A program made the translations under genes and the position numbers. Shown here one piece after another: positions 35,551 to 45,370 of a stretch of DNA of 64,000 nucleotides; position 1 is the stretch's first letter, and every line of letters begins with the position of its first letter. The notes under the pieces are model-generated. The model made no database searches, was not told the DNA's origin, and saw nothing but the letters and a program-made list of their open reading frames with translations. Origin of the DNA: Nostoc parmelioides FACHB-3921 (lineage in GTDB: Bacteria; Cyanobacteriota; Cyanobacteriia; Cyanobacteriales; Nostocaceae); contig NZ_JACJQL010000038.1 of NCBI RefSeq assembly GCF_014696625.1, forward strand, positions 1 through 64,000. The letters run 5' to 3'.

Positions 35551-36363
35551 ATGGTATCAACTATGAAAGGATTATCAACCAAGGGTCTGTCTTTAGCTTA
35601 TGATGGTGCGCCAATTATTCGAGATTTAAATTTATCAATTCCCACCGGACAAATTAGTGCTTTAGTGGGTGCAAACGGTTGTGGTAAATCAACTTTATTA
35701 CGAGGTTTAGCCAGATTACTTAAACCCTATGGTGGTACAGTTTATCTTGATGGGCAATCTATTTTTAATCTTTCTACTAAGGACGTAGCGAAGCAATTAG
35801 GGATCTTACCGCAAGGGCCAGTTGCACCAGAAGGATTAACAGTCAGAGACTTGGTAGCACAAGGACGTTATCCTTATCAAAATTGGTTGCAGCAGTGGTC
35901 AGAAAAAGATGAAAAAATTGTCCAACAAGCACTCTTAATTACAAACTTATTAGAGTTGGACGACAGAGGATTAGATACTTTATCTGGTGGACAACGACAA
36001 CGTGCTTGGATTGCAATGGCATTAGCACAAGATACAGATATTTTACTGTTAGATGAACCGACTACTTTTTTAGATTTGGCGCATCAGATAGAAGTTTTAG
36101 ATTTGTTATATGAATTGAACCAGCATCAGGGCAGAACTATTGTCATGGTGCTGCATGATTTAAATCAGGCTTGTCGTTATGCTGATTACTTGGTTGCTGT
36201 CAAACAAGGAAGAATTTTTACTGCTGGAGAACCGAAGCAGGTAATGACTGAAGCGATGGTGCAAGAGGTTTTTGGCTTAGAGTGTCGTATTGTTCCTGAC
36301 CCGGTTGTAGGAACACCAATGTGTGTACCAATAGGGCGCAAGGGAAGAGTAAAAATAACTTAA
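35551..36363 (+). CDS. Iron-siderophore ABC importer ATPase (FhuC/FecE type)
   Basis: A 270-aa soluble ATPase: Walker A GANGCGKST (about residue 40), Q-loop LPQGPVAPEGLTVRDLVAQGRYPYQ typical of the iron-siderophore class, signature LSGGQRQRAWIAMALAQ, Walker B ILLLDEPTTFLDLAHQ, and H-loop VLHDLNQACRYAD. All catalytic residues are present. The start is ATG 35551, with an alternative at 35563. It is followed after 16 bp by the module-5 regulator, so importer and regulator are likely co-transcribed. Confidence 0.92.
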   Translation: MVSTMKGLSTKGLSLAYDGAPIIRDLNLSIPTGQISALVGANGCGKSTLLRGLARLLKPYGGTVYLDGQSIFNLSTKDVAKQLGILPQGPVAPEGLTVRDLVAQGRYPYQNWLQQWSEKDEKIVQQALLITNLLELDDRGLDTLSGGQRQRAWIAMALAQDTDILLLDEPTTFLDLAHQIEVLDLLYELNQHQGRTIVMVLHDLNQACRYADYLVAVKQGRIFTAGEPKQVMTEAMVQEVFGLECRIVPDPVVGTPMCVPIGRKGRVKIT

Positions 36364-36379
36364 TTCTTTAATATCAACT

Positions 36380-37378
36380 ATGCCTATCTCCATCACCAGC
36401 CAAGTTTTCGACCAATTACTGAATCAGGGGAAAGTTGAGAGTTCCCAACATCCAGACCCCGATGATCAGTTAGATGTGATGTACAATTACCCAAAGCTAT
36501 TGGGACAAGGTTTCTGGCGGCAAATCAGGCTGCGTGACGGTTTAGATTTGTGCATTGGCGATTTGAGTTTGAGCGATCGCATAATTTTTGAAGATCCACA
36601 AACAGAAACTTCTTTACATTACCACTTCCATTTTTCAGGGGGACACACAGATCAATATACATCCATAAGTGGCGGACAGTATATTTTCCACGGCAGTGGT
36701 TTAACTCCTCAAATACGGTCAGAAACTTATCATGAACAGCCATTTCTTGAGGTGGAATTTACATTTGAGCCTGAGTTGCTGCTTTCTTTCGCTGGTAACA
36801 GTGAAGGGCAATTACCAAAAGAGTTACAGCACTTAATTCGACCAGATGATCAGCTAAAATACCATCGCTGTGGCACAGCTACTTTACCGATGCAGAGAAT
36901 TGCACAGCAAATTTTGCATTGTCCTTATCGGGGTATTGCGAAACGGATGTACCTGGAAGGGAAAGTACTGGAATTGATGGGAATCCTTATAGAACAAGAG
37001 GTAGAGATTCGTGACGGTAAAAGCAATAGTCAGCCTCTACAGGCAGATGTGGTAGACAGAATTCACCATGCTAGGGAAATTATACTGCAACGGTTGGACA
37101 ATCCGCTATCTTTGAACGAATTAGCGCGACGAGTTGGGTTAAATGAATGCACCCTCAAACGTGGCTTTCGTTCTTGTTTTGGCACAACAGTATTTGGCTA
37201 TCTGCGTCGCCACAAACTTGAGCAAGCACGACAACTACTAGAAGCAGGAGAGATGAAAATTACCGACATTGCTCAGGCAATAGGTTACAACAGTCGCAGT
37301 CCCTTTGCTGCTGCATTCCGCAAACAATTTGGCCTTAACCCCAAGGAATACCAGAAATTGCAAAAAAATTCCGTTTAG
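36380..37378 (+). CDS. AraC/PchR-type transcriptional regulator (module 5)
   Basis: AraC-family regulator of 332 aa. The DNA-binding part shows LNELARRVGLNECTLKRGFRSCFG and ITDIAQAIGYNSRSPFAAAFRKQFGLNPKEY, ending KNSV. The last codons and stop lie within the first half of operator F. It is placed only 16 bp behind the importer ATPase, so it may be co-expressed with the shared importer. It is closest to the module-6 regulator (41666) over the sensory region (for example QHPDPDDQLDVMYNYPKLLGQGFWRQIRLRDG versus RYPDPKDKFDVIYKYP). Confidence 0.88.
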   Translation: MPISITSQVFDQLLNQGKVESSQHPDPDDQLDVMYNYPKLLGQGFWRQIRLRDGLDLCIGDLSLSDRIIFEDPQTETSLHYHFHFSGGHTDQYTSISGGQYIFHGSGLTPQIRSETYHEQPFLEVEFTFEPELLLSFAGNSEGQLPKELQHLIRPDDQLKYHRCGTATLPMQRIAQQILHCPYRGIAKRMYLEGKVLELMGILIEQEVEIRDGKSNSQPLQADVVDRIHHAREIILQRLDNPLSLNELARRVGLNECTLKRGFRSCFGTTVFGYLRRHKLEQARQLLEAGEMKITDIAQAIGYNSRSPFAAAFRKQFGLNPKEYQKLQKNSV

Positions 37379-37405
37379 CTATCGAAAAAATTCCGTCCAC
37401 CTATC
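37362..37405 (+). promoter_or_regulatory. Operator F, overlapping the 3' end of the module-5 regulator gene
   Basis: AAAAATTCCGTTTAGCTATC is followed by AAAAATTCCGTCCACCTATC with CCG spacing of 22 bp. The first copy encodes the terminal K-N-S-V and stop. It ends about 70 bp before the module-5 receptor. Confidence 0.72.
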
Positions 37406-37475
37406 AGATTAGTTTTATGTCACACCCAGTTTAACGGTATCTTGTTGAAACTAATTATTATTAATGGTGTGAGCA

Positions 37476-40073
37476 GTGGTGTCAAATTATTGCTGGTTGA
37501 AGGTATTGATGCTTAGTTCCTTCTGGGGATTGCTTACCTTACCATCTGTAGCGGAAACTAATTTAAACCGTACTAATTCTGATGCAAATATATATCCTGT
37601 AGCAACTGCGGCTAAAAATCTCAACGAAGTTGAACGTCCAGCAACTACGGTTAAACAGTGGCTTTCCCAAGGCATAATTCAGGTAACGGGTGTCAAGTTA
37701 AGACAAACAGACAAGGAACTGGAAGTAATTTTAGAGAGTACAGGTTCAGATAAGTTGCAGCCTGTAAGTAAAAGTGAGGAAAATAATTTTATTGCTGATA
37801 TTCCCAATACTCAATTAAATTTGCCATCTGGTAGTGAGTTTCGTCAAGAAAATCCTGCTACTGGAATTACGCTAGTGACTGTAACTAATCTCGATGCTAA
37901 TACTATTAGGTTAACAGTCACAGGTGTAGCCAGTCCTCCCAAAGTAGAACTATTTGATAGTGATGAGGGTTTAATTTTGGGTGTAATGGTAACTGAGACA
38001 GCGACAGTACCACAGCCACCGACAACAGAGCAACCGACAAGTGAGACACAACCACAGACACCAACAGCAGAACAAGAGGAGCCAATTGAATTAGTGGTGA
38101 CAGGGGAACAGAATGGCTATTTTGTCCCAAATACTACGACTGCGACAAAAACTGATACACCCTTGCGTGACATTCCCCAATCAATTCAAGTAGTACCACA
38201 GGAAGTATTACGCGACCAACAAGTGACTCGCATAGAAGATGCTCTGAGAAATGTTGCTGGTGTGAATCAGACTTTTAACTTTGGGCCATTAGCCTTCTAT
38301 AGCATTCGCGGATTCGATGTCACAGAGACGAATCTGCTCAGGGATGGACTGATTGACACATTGGCTGGACAAGTGAGTGAACTTTCCAGTATTGAGCGAG
38401 TTGAAGTTCTCAAAGGCCCTGCATCAGTGCTGTTTGGTTTGGGTAATCCAGGGGGAAGCATCAACTTAGTGTCGAAACGTCCTTTGCGTGACCCTTTTTA
38501 CACTGTTGATGCAACTATTGGCAGCTATAGTTTTTATCGAGGCGCGGTTGATTTTTCGGGGCCGCTAAATGACTCGAAGACAGTTTTATATCGTCTCAAT
38601 TTAGCATACAGAAATTCAGGTAGTTTTGTCGATTTCTTTAATGGTGAAAGTTTAAATATATCGCCCGTAGTCAGTATAGCGCTGGGAAAGAAAACTAACT
38701 TGACCTTGGAGGCAGAATACATCACTACAAGGGATACGATCGCATCTGGTGTACCTGTGATTGGGAGTATATTACCTAACCCCAACGGCAAGGTGTCCCG
38801 TAATCTTAATCTGACTGAACCTTCTGACAGTTTTGAGCAGACAATTTTCAGGCTGGGATACCGACTAGACCACAAGTTTAACGAAAATTGGTCATTAAAC
38901 AATGCGTTTATCTTCGCATTTCGCGATCTCTTTCAACGCCGCACCGATTCTAATGGTTTAGAACCAGATAATCGAAGTTGGAGGCGATCGGCTTCCGAAG
39001 GCTCTTCTGAAAATAGAAATTATGCGATGACGACTAATCTAATCGGTAAGTTCTCCACAGGTTCGATTCAGCATCAGCTACTATTTGGAGTTGATTTAAA
39101 TCGCTTTGACAACTACAATCCACCAATTGATGAATTCGAGGCGGTATCAATTGATATCTTCAATCCAGTATATCGGCAACCGCGTGGAGCAAAAGTCCCT
39201 TCTTCTTTTGCAGTTCGACAGCAGACAAACTCATTAGGAATTTATCTGCAAGATCAAGTTGCATTGACGGATAACTTAAAAGTTCTATTGGGTGGGCGGT
39301 TTGACTTTATTGATCGAAAATATGAAGATTTAATCAGTAATACAGAAAGCAGTGGGACAGATAGTGCATTTAGTCCTCGCTTTGGCATTGTCTATCAACC
39401 CATCCCTGCTATCTCCCTATATACCAGTTACACAAGTTCATTTACTCCACCAGGCGGCTCATACTTTTTTGGTGTTGACTCCACCTTCGAGCCAGAACGC
39501 GGTAATCAGTATGAGGTTGGGGTAAAAGCAGATTTGAGCGATCGCCTTTCCGCAACACTTGCATTATTTGATTTGACTCGTACCAATGTCACAACAGAAG
39601 ATCCCAACAGACCAAACTTTTCTATCCAAGTAGGTGAACAGAATAGCCAAGGGGTTGAACTGAATTTAGCGGGCGAAATTTTACCAGGATGGAATATTTT
39701 TGCAGGCTACGCTTATATCGATGCCCGCATTACTAAAGATAATACTTTGACCCCTGGAAACCGATTGTCAAATAGCGCCAATCATTCTTTTAACTTGTGG
39801 ACAAGCTATGAAATTCAAAAAGGTAACTTACAAGGCTTAGGGGCAGGAATCGGCTTGTTTTTTGTAGGCGATCGCGCTAATTTTGACAACAGTTATACTG
39901 TACCTAGCTATCTTCGCACAGATGCCTCTCTTTTCTATAAACGAGAGCAACTCAGAGTTGCCCTCAACTTCAAAAATCTATTTGATGTAGACTATTTTGA
40001 AAGTTCGCTAGGTAATCGTGTTTATTATGGGCAACCTTTTACAGTACAAGGCACAGTTTCCTGGCAGTTTTAA
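37476..40073 (+). CDS. AMIN-domain TonB-dependent siderophore receptor (module 5)
   Basis: Outer-membrane receptor of 865 aa; GTG 37476 and GTG 37479 are both possible, the second giving MSNYCWL, which resembles the module-1 start MSNQLQKL. Signal peptide ends LPSVAE; AMIN domain about 65-165 (RQTDKELEVILESTGSDKLQP); linker; IELVVTGEQNGYFVP; plug with RDIPQSIQVVPQEVLRDQ and IERVEVLKGPASVLFGLGNPGGSINLVSKRP; barrel ending QGTVSWQF. It is highly similar to the module-6 receptor, so the two probably arose by tandem duplication. The SBP follows after 14 bp. Confidence 0.9.
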   Translation: MVSNYCWLKVLMLSSFWGLLTLPSVAETNLNRTNSDANIYPVATAAKNLNEVERPATTVKQWLSQGIIQVTGVKLRQTDKELEVILESTGSDKLQPVSKSEENNFIADIPNTQLNLPSGSEFRQENPATGITLVTVTNLDANTIRLTVTGVASPPKVELFDSDEGLILGVMVTETATVPQPPTTEQPTSETQPQTPTAEQEEPIELVVTGEQNGYFVPNTTTATKTDTPLRDIPQSIQVVPQEVLRDQQVTRIEDALRNVAGVNQTFNFGPLAFYSIRGFDVTETNLLRDGLIDTLAGQVSELSSIERVEVLKGPASVLFGLGNPGGSINLVSKRPLRDPFYTVDATIGSYSFYRGAVDFSGPLNDSKTVLYRLNLAYRNSGSFVDFFNGESLNISPVVSIALGKKTNLTLEAEYITTRDTIASGVPVIGSILPNPNGKVSRNLNLTEPSDSFEQTIFRLGYRLDHKFNENWSLNNAFIFAFRDLFQRRTDSNGLEPDNRSWRRSASEGSSENRNYAMTTNLIGKFSTGSIQHQLLFGVDLNRFDNYNPPIDEFEAVSIDIFNPVYRQPRGAKVPSSFAVRQQTNSLGIYLQDQVALTDNLKVLLGGRFDFIDRKYEDLISNTESSGTDSAFSPRFGIVYQPIPAISLYTSYTSSFTPPGGSYFFGVDSTFEPERGNQYEVGVKADLSDRLSATLALFDLTRTNVTTEDPNRPNFSIQVGEQNSQGVELNLAGEILPGWNIFAGYAYIDARITKDNTLTPGNRLSNSANHSFNLWTSYEIQKGNLQGLGAGIGLFFVGDRANFDNSYTVPSYLRTDASLFYKREQLRVALNFKNLFDVDYFESSLGNRVYYGQPFTVQGTVSWQF

Positions 40074-40087
40074 CCATCAAGATCATC

Positions 40088-41041
40088 ATGCGACATTTGT
40101 TTTACTGGCTAATATTAGGCATCTTCGGATTTACTCTAGTTACATCTGGCAATCCTTATGCACCTCACAATACATCCTTTATACCTAAACCAACAGCCGC
40201 AGAATGTCGCATGGTTAAACACACAATGGGGGAAACCTGTGTCCCCATAAATCCCCAGCGTGTTGTCACCTTATCTTCATGTACTTTAGGCAATGTCCTA
40301 GCTCTGGGAGTTAAACCCATCGGCACAACTAACGAAGTTTATGTAGAGGGGGGTTCTCTATCATCTACGAATGCAAATACGGAAGGAATCAAGCTACTGG
40401 GACTTTCACAACCAAATTTAGAAGCAACATTACTACTCAAACCAGATTTAATTATTGGTGTAGATTGGTTCAAGCCAATTTATCCTTTATTATCTAAAAT
40501 TGCCCCTACTGTATTAGGTGAAATTGATTATATAAGCTGGCAAAAACATCTGAGCTTTGTTGCTGAATCACTGGGGAAACAAGATATTGAAAAAGCAATT
40601 TGGCAACGCTATTATCAGCGAATAGAAAAGCTAAAACAAGCATTAGGAAATCGCTATGAAGGTAAAAAAATATCCTTCATAACTGTTGGACGTGGTGAGA
40701 TATACATTGATTCCAAAAACTCATTTCCTGGTTCTATTCTCAGTGCTGCACTTTTACAGCGTCCAGCCGCACAAAATCTCGATTCAACCTATGGATCATT
40801 TCCTATTTCTCTAGAGGAACTAAAAAAAGCTGATGGTGATATTTTGTTTGTGACAACTTTTTCAAAAACAGGCAAAGAATTTCTGGCAAAAAAACAACAA
40901 GAGCCACTTTGGAAGACTCTGAAAGCTGTGCAAGAAAATCATGTTTATTATGTTGATTTTATGGCATGGGCTGGAACAAATATGCTGGCGACTGATGTAG
41001 TAATTGATGACTTATTTAAATATCTTGTTAATGCTCCTTAA
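40088..41041 (+). CDS. Iron-siderophore substrate-binding protein lacking the lipobox Cys (module 5)
   Basis: FecB/FhuD-class SBP, 317 aa. Conserved ECRMVKHTMGETCVPINPQRVVTLS and the C-terminal PLWKTLKAV.ENHVYYVDFMAW. It is nearly identical over long stretches to the module-6 SBP at 45371. The key difference is at the signal sequence: GFTLVTSGN here against GFTLLTACN there. The lipobox cysteine codon TGC is GGC here, so the protein should not be lipidated and may be a free periplasmic protein or remain attached by an uncleaved signal. The rest of the reading frame is intact. Confidence 0.87.
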   Translation: MRHLFYWLILGIFGFTLVTSGNPYAPHNTSFIPKPTAAECRMVKHTMGETCVPINPQRVVTLSSCTLGNVLALGVKPIGTTNEVYVEGGSLSSTNANTEGIKLLGLSQPNLEATLLLKPDLIIGVDWFKPIYPLLSKIAPTVLGEIDYISWQKHLSFVAESLGKQDIEKAIWQRYYQRIEKLKQALGNRYEGKKISFITVGRGEIYIDSKNSFPGSILSAALLQRPAAQNLDSTYGSFPISLEELKKADGDILFVTTFSKTGKEFLAKKQQEPLWKTLKAVQENHVYYVDFMAWAGTNMLATDVVIDDLFKYLVNAP

Positions 41042-41084
41042 TATAGCTGCTCTAAATAACTCATAAGAAAATGCTTATATATAG

Positions 41085-41099
41085 TGATATTATTTCTCA
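41085..41099 (+). promoter_or_regulatory. Fur-like box before the EamA gene
   Basis: TGATATTATTTCTCA is the exact reverse complement of the boxes at 25065 and 25656. It lies 30 bp before the EamA start. Confidence 0.5.
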
Positions 41100-41128
41100 A
41101 TAAAGACTGATGCGATCGGGGGCAATAA

Positions 41129-41560
41129 ATGTCAGAGAATGAAACGAATGCAATATTTTTCGCCCTATTATCGGCATTTTTTGCAGCCTTGACGACTATA
41201 TTTGCCAAGATTGGAGTCGAAGCAATTAACTCCAACTTAGCAACCGCAATCCGCACGGTAGTAATTCTCATCATGATTTGGGGTTGGGTGATCGCGAAAG
41301 GACAACTAGACACACTATTGACAATTAGCCCCAAAACCCTGCTATTTCTCGTCTTCTCTGGGATATCAACGGGTTTATCTTGGTTATTTTACTTTCGTGC
41401 TTTACAAGTCGGTAAAGCTTCTTTAGTCGCACCTTTGGATAAATCGAGTTTGCTCTTGGTGCTGATTTTTTCGCTACTTTTTCTTAAGGAACCGCTAACG
41501 CTGCAAGTGATATTGGGAACTGGCTTGATTTTAACTGGTACACTTGTTTTGATTCGTTGA
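41129..41560 (+). CDS. EamA/DMT family small transporter
   Basis: A 143-aa membrane protein with about five hydrophobic segments forming a single EamA unit: AIFFALLSAFFAALTTIFAKIGVE...IRT at the start and FYFRALQVGKASLVAPLDKSSLLLVLIFSLLFLKEPLT near the end. Most DMT transporters have two such units; single-unit members work as dimers. The substrate is unknown. The Fur-like box and its location between modules 5 and 6 suggest iron-linked expression, possibly export of a siderophore precursor or metabolite (inference). Confidence 0.78.
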   Translation: MSENETNAIFFALLSAFFAALTTIFAKIGVEAINSNLATAIRTVVILIMIWGWVIAKGQLDTLLTISPKTLLFLVFSGISTGLSWLFYFRALQVGKASLVAPLDKSSLLLVLIFSLLFLKEPLTLQVILGTGLILTGTLVLIR

Positions 41561-41610
41561 GAGTCAAATTTTACCAGATATCCAAGACTGCGATCGCCTC
41601 ACTATCTTTA

Positions 41611-41641
41611 CCTAATTTAATGAGATAATTTCTTAATTAGG
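41611..41641. promoter_or_regulatory. Inverted repeat with Fur-like core before module-6 regulator
   Basis: CCTAATTTAA and TTAATTAGG flank a Fur-like TGAGATAATTTCTTA (41621-41635), ending 25 bp before the regulator start. Confidence 0.4.
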
Positions 41642-41665
41642 GGATAAACTAGACTTGATCAGAAT

Positions 41666-42664
41666 ATGACTATCACCATTTCTCAACAAGCCTTCGACGA
41701 ACTGTGGCACCAGACGCGGATTAATGGAACTAGTCGTTATCCTGACCCCAAGGACAAGTTTGATGTGATATACAAGTATCCACAACCGTTGGGACAAGGC
41801 TACTGGCGAGAAATTCAACTACGGGAAGGTTTTAATTTGACTGTTGCTGAGTACACAGTGCGCGATCGCCTAATGATAGAATTCTCCGATCTAGATACAT
41901 CTGGGATAGAGTATCATTTTCATCTGTCTGGACAAACTCAGTGTCGGCAAACTTACCTGGAAGCTGGAAGATACGGTGTTTATGGTCAAGGAATAGAAAC
42001 AAAATCACGAGGTGACATTTCCACCAGACAGCCTTTTTTGGAAGTGATTATCGAGATGTTACCCGAAACACTATACTCTCTAGCCGGTCATCCAGAAGGC
42101 GAAATACCAAGAGAATTACAGCATTTAGTCAGAACATCTGCACAACCATGTTACTGTCGTGATGGTATTGCCACACCAGCTATGCAAACCGTCGCCAGGC
42201 AAATTATCCAGTGTCCTTATCGGGGAATCGCCAAGCGGGTTTATCTAGAAGGGAAAGCTTTGGAGTTGATGGGAATGTTGTTAGCTGTCGAAACCGAAAT
42301 ACAAGATAGTAATCGCAATCCTCATCCATTGACAGGCGATTTAGTAGACAGAATTTATTATGCTAGGGAGATTTTGCAACAAAGACTAGATAATCCACCC
42401 ACTCTCGGAGAGTTGGCAAGGCTGGTAGGGTTAAATGAATGTACTCTTAAACAGGGTTTTCGCCAGGTGTTTGGTACAACAGTATTTGGTTATCTTCACG
42501 GTTATTGCATGGAGCAAGCATGGCAAATGCTGCAAACGGGAACATGGAAAGTCGGTGAAGTCGCCAATATGGTTGGTTACAATGATTTAACTGCCTTTGG
42601 GAGAGCCTTTCGGAAAAAGTTTGGCATCCGTCCACGGGATTGTCTGAAAAAGTTTTCCGTTTGA
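41666..42664 (+). CDS. AraC/PchR-type transcriptional regulator (module 6)
   Basis: AraC-family regulator, 332 aa from ATG 41666 (MTITISQQAF). DNA-binding part: LGELARLVGLNECTLKQGFRQVFG and VGEVANMVGYNDLTAFGRAFRKKFGIRPRDC, ending KKFSV. As in modules 3 and 5 the last codons fall in the first half of the operator (G). The sensory region is closely related to the module-5 regulator, which fits the duplication of modules 5 and 6. The second recognition helix differs (NDLTAFG against NSRSPFA). Confidence 0.88.
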   Translation: MTITISQQAFDELWHQTRINGTSRYPDPKDKFDVIYKYPQPLGQGYWREIQLREGFNLTVAEYTVRDRLMIEFSDLDTSGIEYHFHLSGQTQCRQTYLEAGRYGVYGQGIETKSRGDISTRQPFLEVIIEMLPETLYSLAGHPEGEIPRELQHLVRTSAQPCYCRDGIATPAMQTVARQIIQCPYRGIAKRVYLEGKALELMGMLLAVETEIQDSNRNPHPLTGDLVDRIYYAREILQQRLDNPPTLGELARLVGLNECTLKQGFRQVFGTTVFGYLHGYCMEQAWQMLQTGTWKVGEVANMVGYNDLTAFGRAFRKKFGIRPRDCLKKFSV

Positions 42665-42694
42665 GCCGAATAAAAATTCCGTTTGAGCCGAATT
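42653..42694 (+). promoter_or_regulatory. Operator G, overlapping the 3' end of the module-6 regulator gene
   Basis: TTTTCCGTTTGAGCCGAA is followed by AAATTCCGTTTGAGCCGAA at 22-bp spacing. The 14-bp core TCCGTTTGAGCCGA is identical in both copies. The first copy includes the last codons and stop of the regulator; the pair ends about 76 bp before the receptor start. Confidence 0.75.
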
Positions 42695-42770
42695 ATCTCT
42701 ATCTTCACCTTGATAGTTTTCCCTAAGCTAATTAGGAAAAGTTTTTATTAAGCTTCAAGGTGTGGGAGTG

Positions 42771-45356
42771 ATGGTCAATTTTTCACCACTGCGGCGTAGA
42801 CGCATAGCGGCTTGTCGGCAGACATCGTTATTGCTGGGTGTATTTTTTCTTCTAGGAATGCAAGCAACATGGGCAGAGGAAACGAATTCTTCTAGCAACT
42901 CTCAAATTTTGGTACAGTCACCAACACCTGTATCAGAAATTATCCCAGTCACCGGAGTTGAGGCAAATCCGACTGAAAAAGGTGTAGAGATAATTCTCCA
43001 AACTACCCAAGGGGACGGGCTACAAATTACAAATCGCAGTACGGGTAATAATTTTATTGCAGATATTCCTAATGCTCAGTTGCGTTTACCCAACGGCAAT
43101 GCTTTTAACTTCCGTTCGGAAAAACCACTTGCGGGAATTACTGAAATTACGGTTATCAATGTAGATGCTAATACTGTGCGGGTGACAGTGGTAGGTGAAA
43201 CAAGTTTACCAACAGTCGAGTTATTTGATGACAATGCAGGACTGGTGTTTGGTATAAATCCTGCTACAACCGCCATACAGCCACCACCACAGCAGCCAGA
43301 AACGCCACAAGCCGAACAAAACCCAACAGAACCAGCAGCGCAGCAAGATGAGCCGATTGAGTTGGTGGTGACAGGAGAACAAGATGGGTATCGTGTACCG
43401 AATACCTCAACTGGGACAAGAACCGATACACCTTTAAGAGATATTCCCCAATCAATTCAAGTAGTACCGCAACAGGTATTGCGCGACCAGCAAATAACTC
43501 GTTTAGATGATGCTTTGAGAAATATTCCTGGTGTGACTCAGGATTTTGGCCCTGGTCAGTCTATCTTTTACAGGATTCGGGGATTTGAAAACACAGGTAA
43601 TAACTTCCTCAGAAATGGACTACCCGATCCCGGTGCTGGAGAATTAGTTGAACTTGCTAGTGTGGAACAGGTTGAAGTTCTCAAAGGGCCAGGATCAGTG
43701 CTATTTGGTTTAGGTAATCCTGGAGGAAGTATCAATTTAGTCACTAAGCGTCCCTTGAATGAACCTTTCTATGGTGTGGATGCGACTGTGGGTAGCTATA
43801 GCTACTACCGGGGTGCGATTGATTTATCTGGGCCATTGAATGACTCGAAAACAGTCTTGTATCGTCTGAATACAGCCTACAGAAACTCAGGTAGTTTTGT
43901 CGATTCCTATACAAGTGAAAACTTCAATATTTCACCCGTGATTAGTGTCGCAATTGGCAGGAATACTAACTTAACCATAGAAGGGGATTACATCAATGCA
44001 AAAGATTTTTTCCGATTACCTGGTGTACCAACAATAGGGACGATATTTCCTAACCCTAACGGCAAAATACCCCGTAATCGTAACTTGGCTGAACCTTCCG
44101 ATATCATTGAACAGACGGTTACAAGAATAGGCTATCAACTAGAACACAAATTTAATGACAGTTGGTCATTACGCAATGCTTTTGTGTATAACTATCGTGA
44201 TTATTACGATAGAATACACCTTCCCTCTGGCTTAGATGCAGATAATCGCACTCTGAATCGTTTTTACCGAGAATTTGACTTTGTAAGTACAGCTTATACT
44301 TTCACTACAAATACTGTTGGCAAGTTTTCTACTGGTGCAATTGAACATCAACTATTATTTGGAGTTGATGTGCATCGTTTTGAAAACAGAACACCAAAAT
44401 TTAGAGGTGCAGCATGTGCGCCAATTGATATTTTTAATCCTGTTTACGGTCAGCCACGCCCTCAGCTTGGGGATGAATTTAGCGATGCAACTACCACCAA
44501 CTCATTAGGAATTTATTTACAAGATCAGATTGCTCTGACAGATAATTTAAAGGTGCTATTAGGTATACGGTTTGATACTTTTGATCAGAAGGCAGAAGAT
44601 TTTACTTTTCAATTAGCAAGTAGTAAGTCAGATAGTGCATTTAGCCCTCGTTTGGGAATTGTCTATCAACCCATACCAGCGATTTCACTTTATGCCAGTT
44701 ACGTTAGTTCATTTGCTCCCGCCAACGGATTAATTTTACCTGGTGATGCTTTGAGTAATTCCTTTGAACCGGAAAGAGGGAGACAGTATGAAGCTGGGGT
44801 AAAGGCAGATTTTAGCGATCGCCTTTCGGCAACATTAGCATTCTATGACCTAACTCGGAGTAATGTTTTAACAGCAGATCCCAATAATCCAGGTTTTCAA
44901 ATCCAAACTGGTGAACAAAATAGCCAAGGTATGGAACTGAGTCTGACAGGGGAAATTTTGCCCGGATGGAATATTATTGCAGGCTACGCTTATACTGATG
45001 CACGGATTACTGAAGATAATACTTTTCAGCCAGGAAACCAATTGCCAAATACGCCATATCATTCTTTCAATTTATGGACAACCTATCAAATTCAACAAGG
45101 TAATTTACAAGGTTTAGGCTTTGGTTTAGGCTTGTTTTTTGTAGGCGATCGCGCTGGAGATTTAGCAAATACTTACGATGTTCCTAGCTATCTTCGCACT
45201 GATGCAGCAATTTACTATAACCGAGATAAATTTAGAGTCTCACTCAATTTTAAAAATCTCTTTGACGTAGAATATTTTGAATATGCCGTGAATTCAACTC
45301 GCGTTAACTACGGACAGCCTTTGACGATTCAAGGAACAGTTTCCTGGCAGTTTTAA
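42771..45356 (+). CDS. AMIN-domain TonB-dependent siderophore receptor (module 6)
   Basis: Outer-membrane receptor of about 861 aa from ATG 42771, preceded by GGGAG; GTG 42762 is an alternative. A strongly basic n-region (LRRRRIAACR) starts the signal peptide, which ends ATWAEE. AMIN domain about 50-150 (NPTEKGVEIILQTTQGDGLQI); Gln/Pro-rich linker; IELVVTGEQDGYRVP; plug with RDIPQSIQVVPQQVLRDQ and EQVEVLKGPGSVLFGLGNPGGSINLVTKRP; barrel ending QGTVSWQF. It is the close sibling of the module-5 receptor. The SBP follows after 14 bp. Confidence 0.9.
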   Translation: MVNFSPLRRRRIAACRQTSLLLGVFFLLGMQATWAEETNSSSNSQILVQSPTPVSEIIPVTGVEANPTEKGVEIILQTTQGDGLQITNRSTGNNFIADIPNAQLRLPNGNAFNFRSEKPLAGITEITVINVDANTVRVTVVGETSLPTVELFDDNAGLVFGINPATTAIQPPPQQPETPQAEQNPTEPAAQQDEPIELVVTGEQDGYRVPNTSTGTRTDTPLRDIPQSIQVVPQQVLRDQQITRLDDALRNIPGVTQDFGPGQSIFYRIRGFENTGNNFLRNGLPDPGAGELVELASVEQVEVLKGPGSVLFGLGNPGGSINLVTKRPLNEPFYGVDATVGSYSYYRGAIDLSGPLNDSKTVLYRLNTAYRNSGSFVDSYTSENFNISPVISVAIGRNTNLTIEGDYINAKDFFRLPGVPTIGTIFPNPNGKIPRNRNLAEPSDIIEQTVTRIGYQLEHKFNDSWSLRNAFVYNYRDYYDRIHLPSGLDADNRTLNRFYREFDFVSTAYTFTTNTVGKFSTGAIEHQLLFGVDVHRFENRTPKFRGAACAPIDIFNPVYGQPRPQLGDEFSDATTTNSLGIYLQDQIALTDNLKVLLGIRFDTFDQKAEDFTFQLASSKSDSAFSPRLGIVYQPIPAISLYASYVSSFAPANGLILPGDALSNSFEPERGRQYEAGVKADFSDRLSATLAFYDLTRSNVLTADPNNPGFQIQTGEQNSQGMELSLTGEILPGWNIIAGYAYTDARITEDNTFQPGNQLPNTPYHSFNLWTTYQIQQGNLQGLGFGLGLFFVGDRAGDLANTYDVPSYLRTDAAIYYNRDKFRVSLNFKNLFDVEYFEYAVNSTRVNYGQPLTIQGTVSWQF

Positions 45357-45370
45357 TAACTAAATCAATC

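Noticed and set aside
41129..41560. Truncated EamA pseudogene
   Set aside because: The frame is intact with its own start and regulatory box, and single-unit EamA proteins of this size exist.
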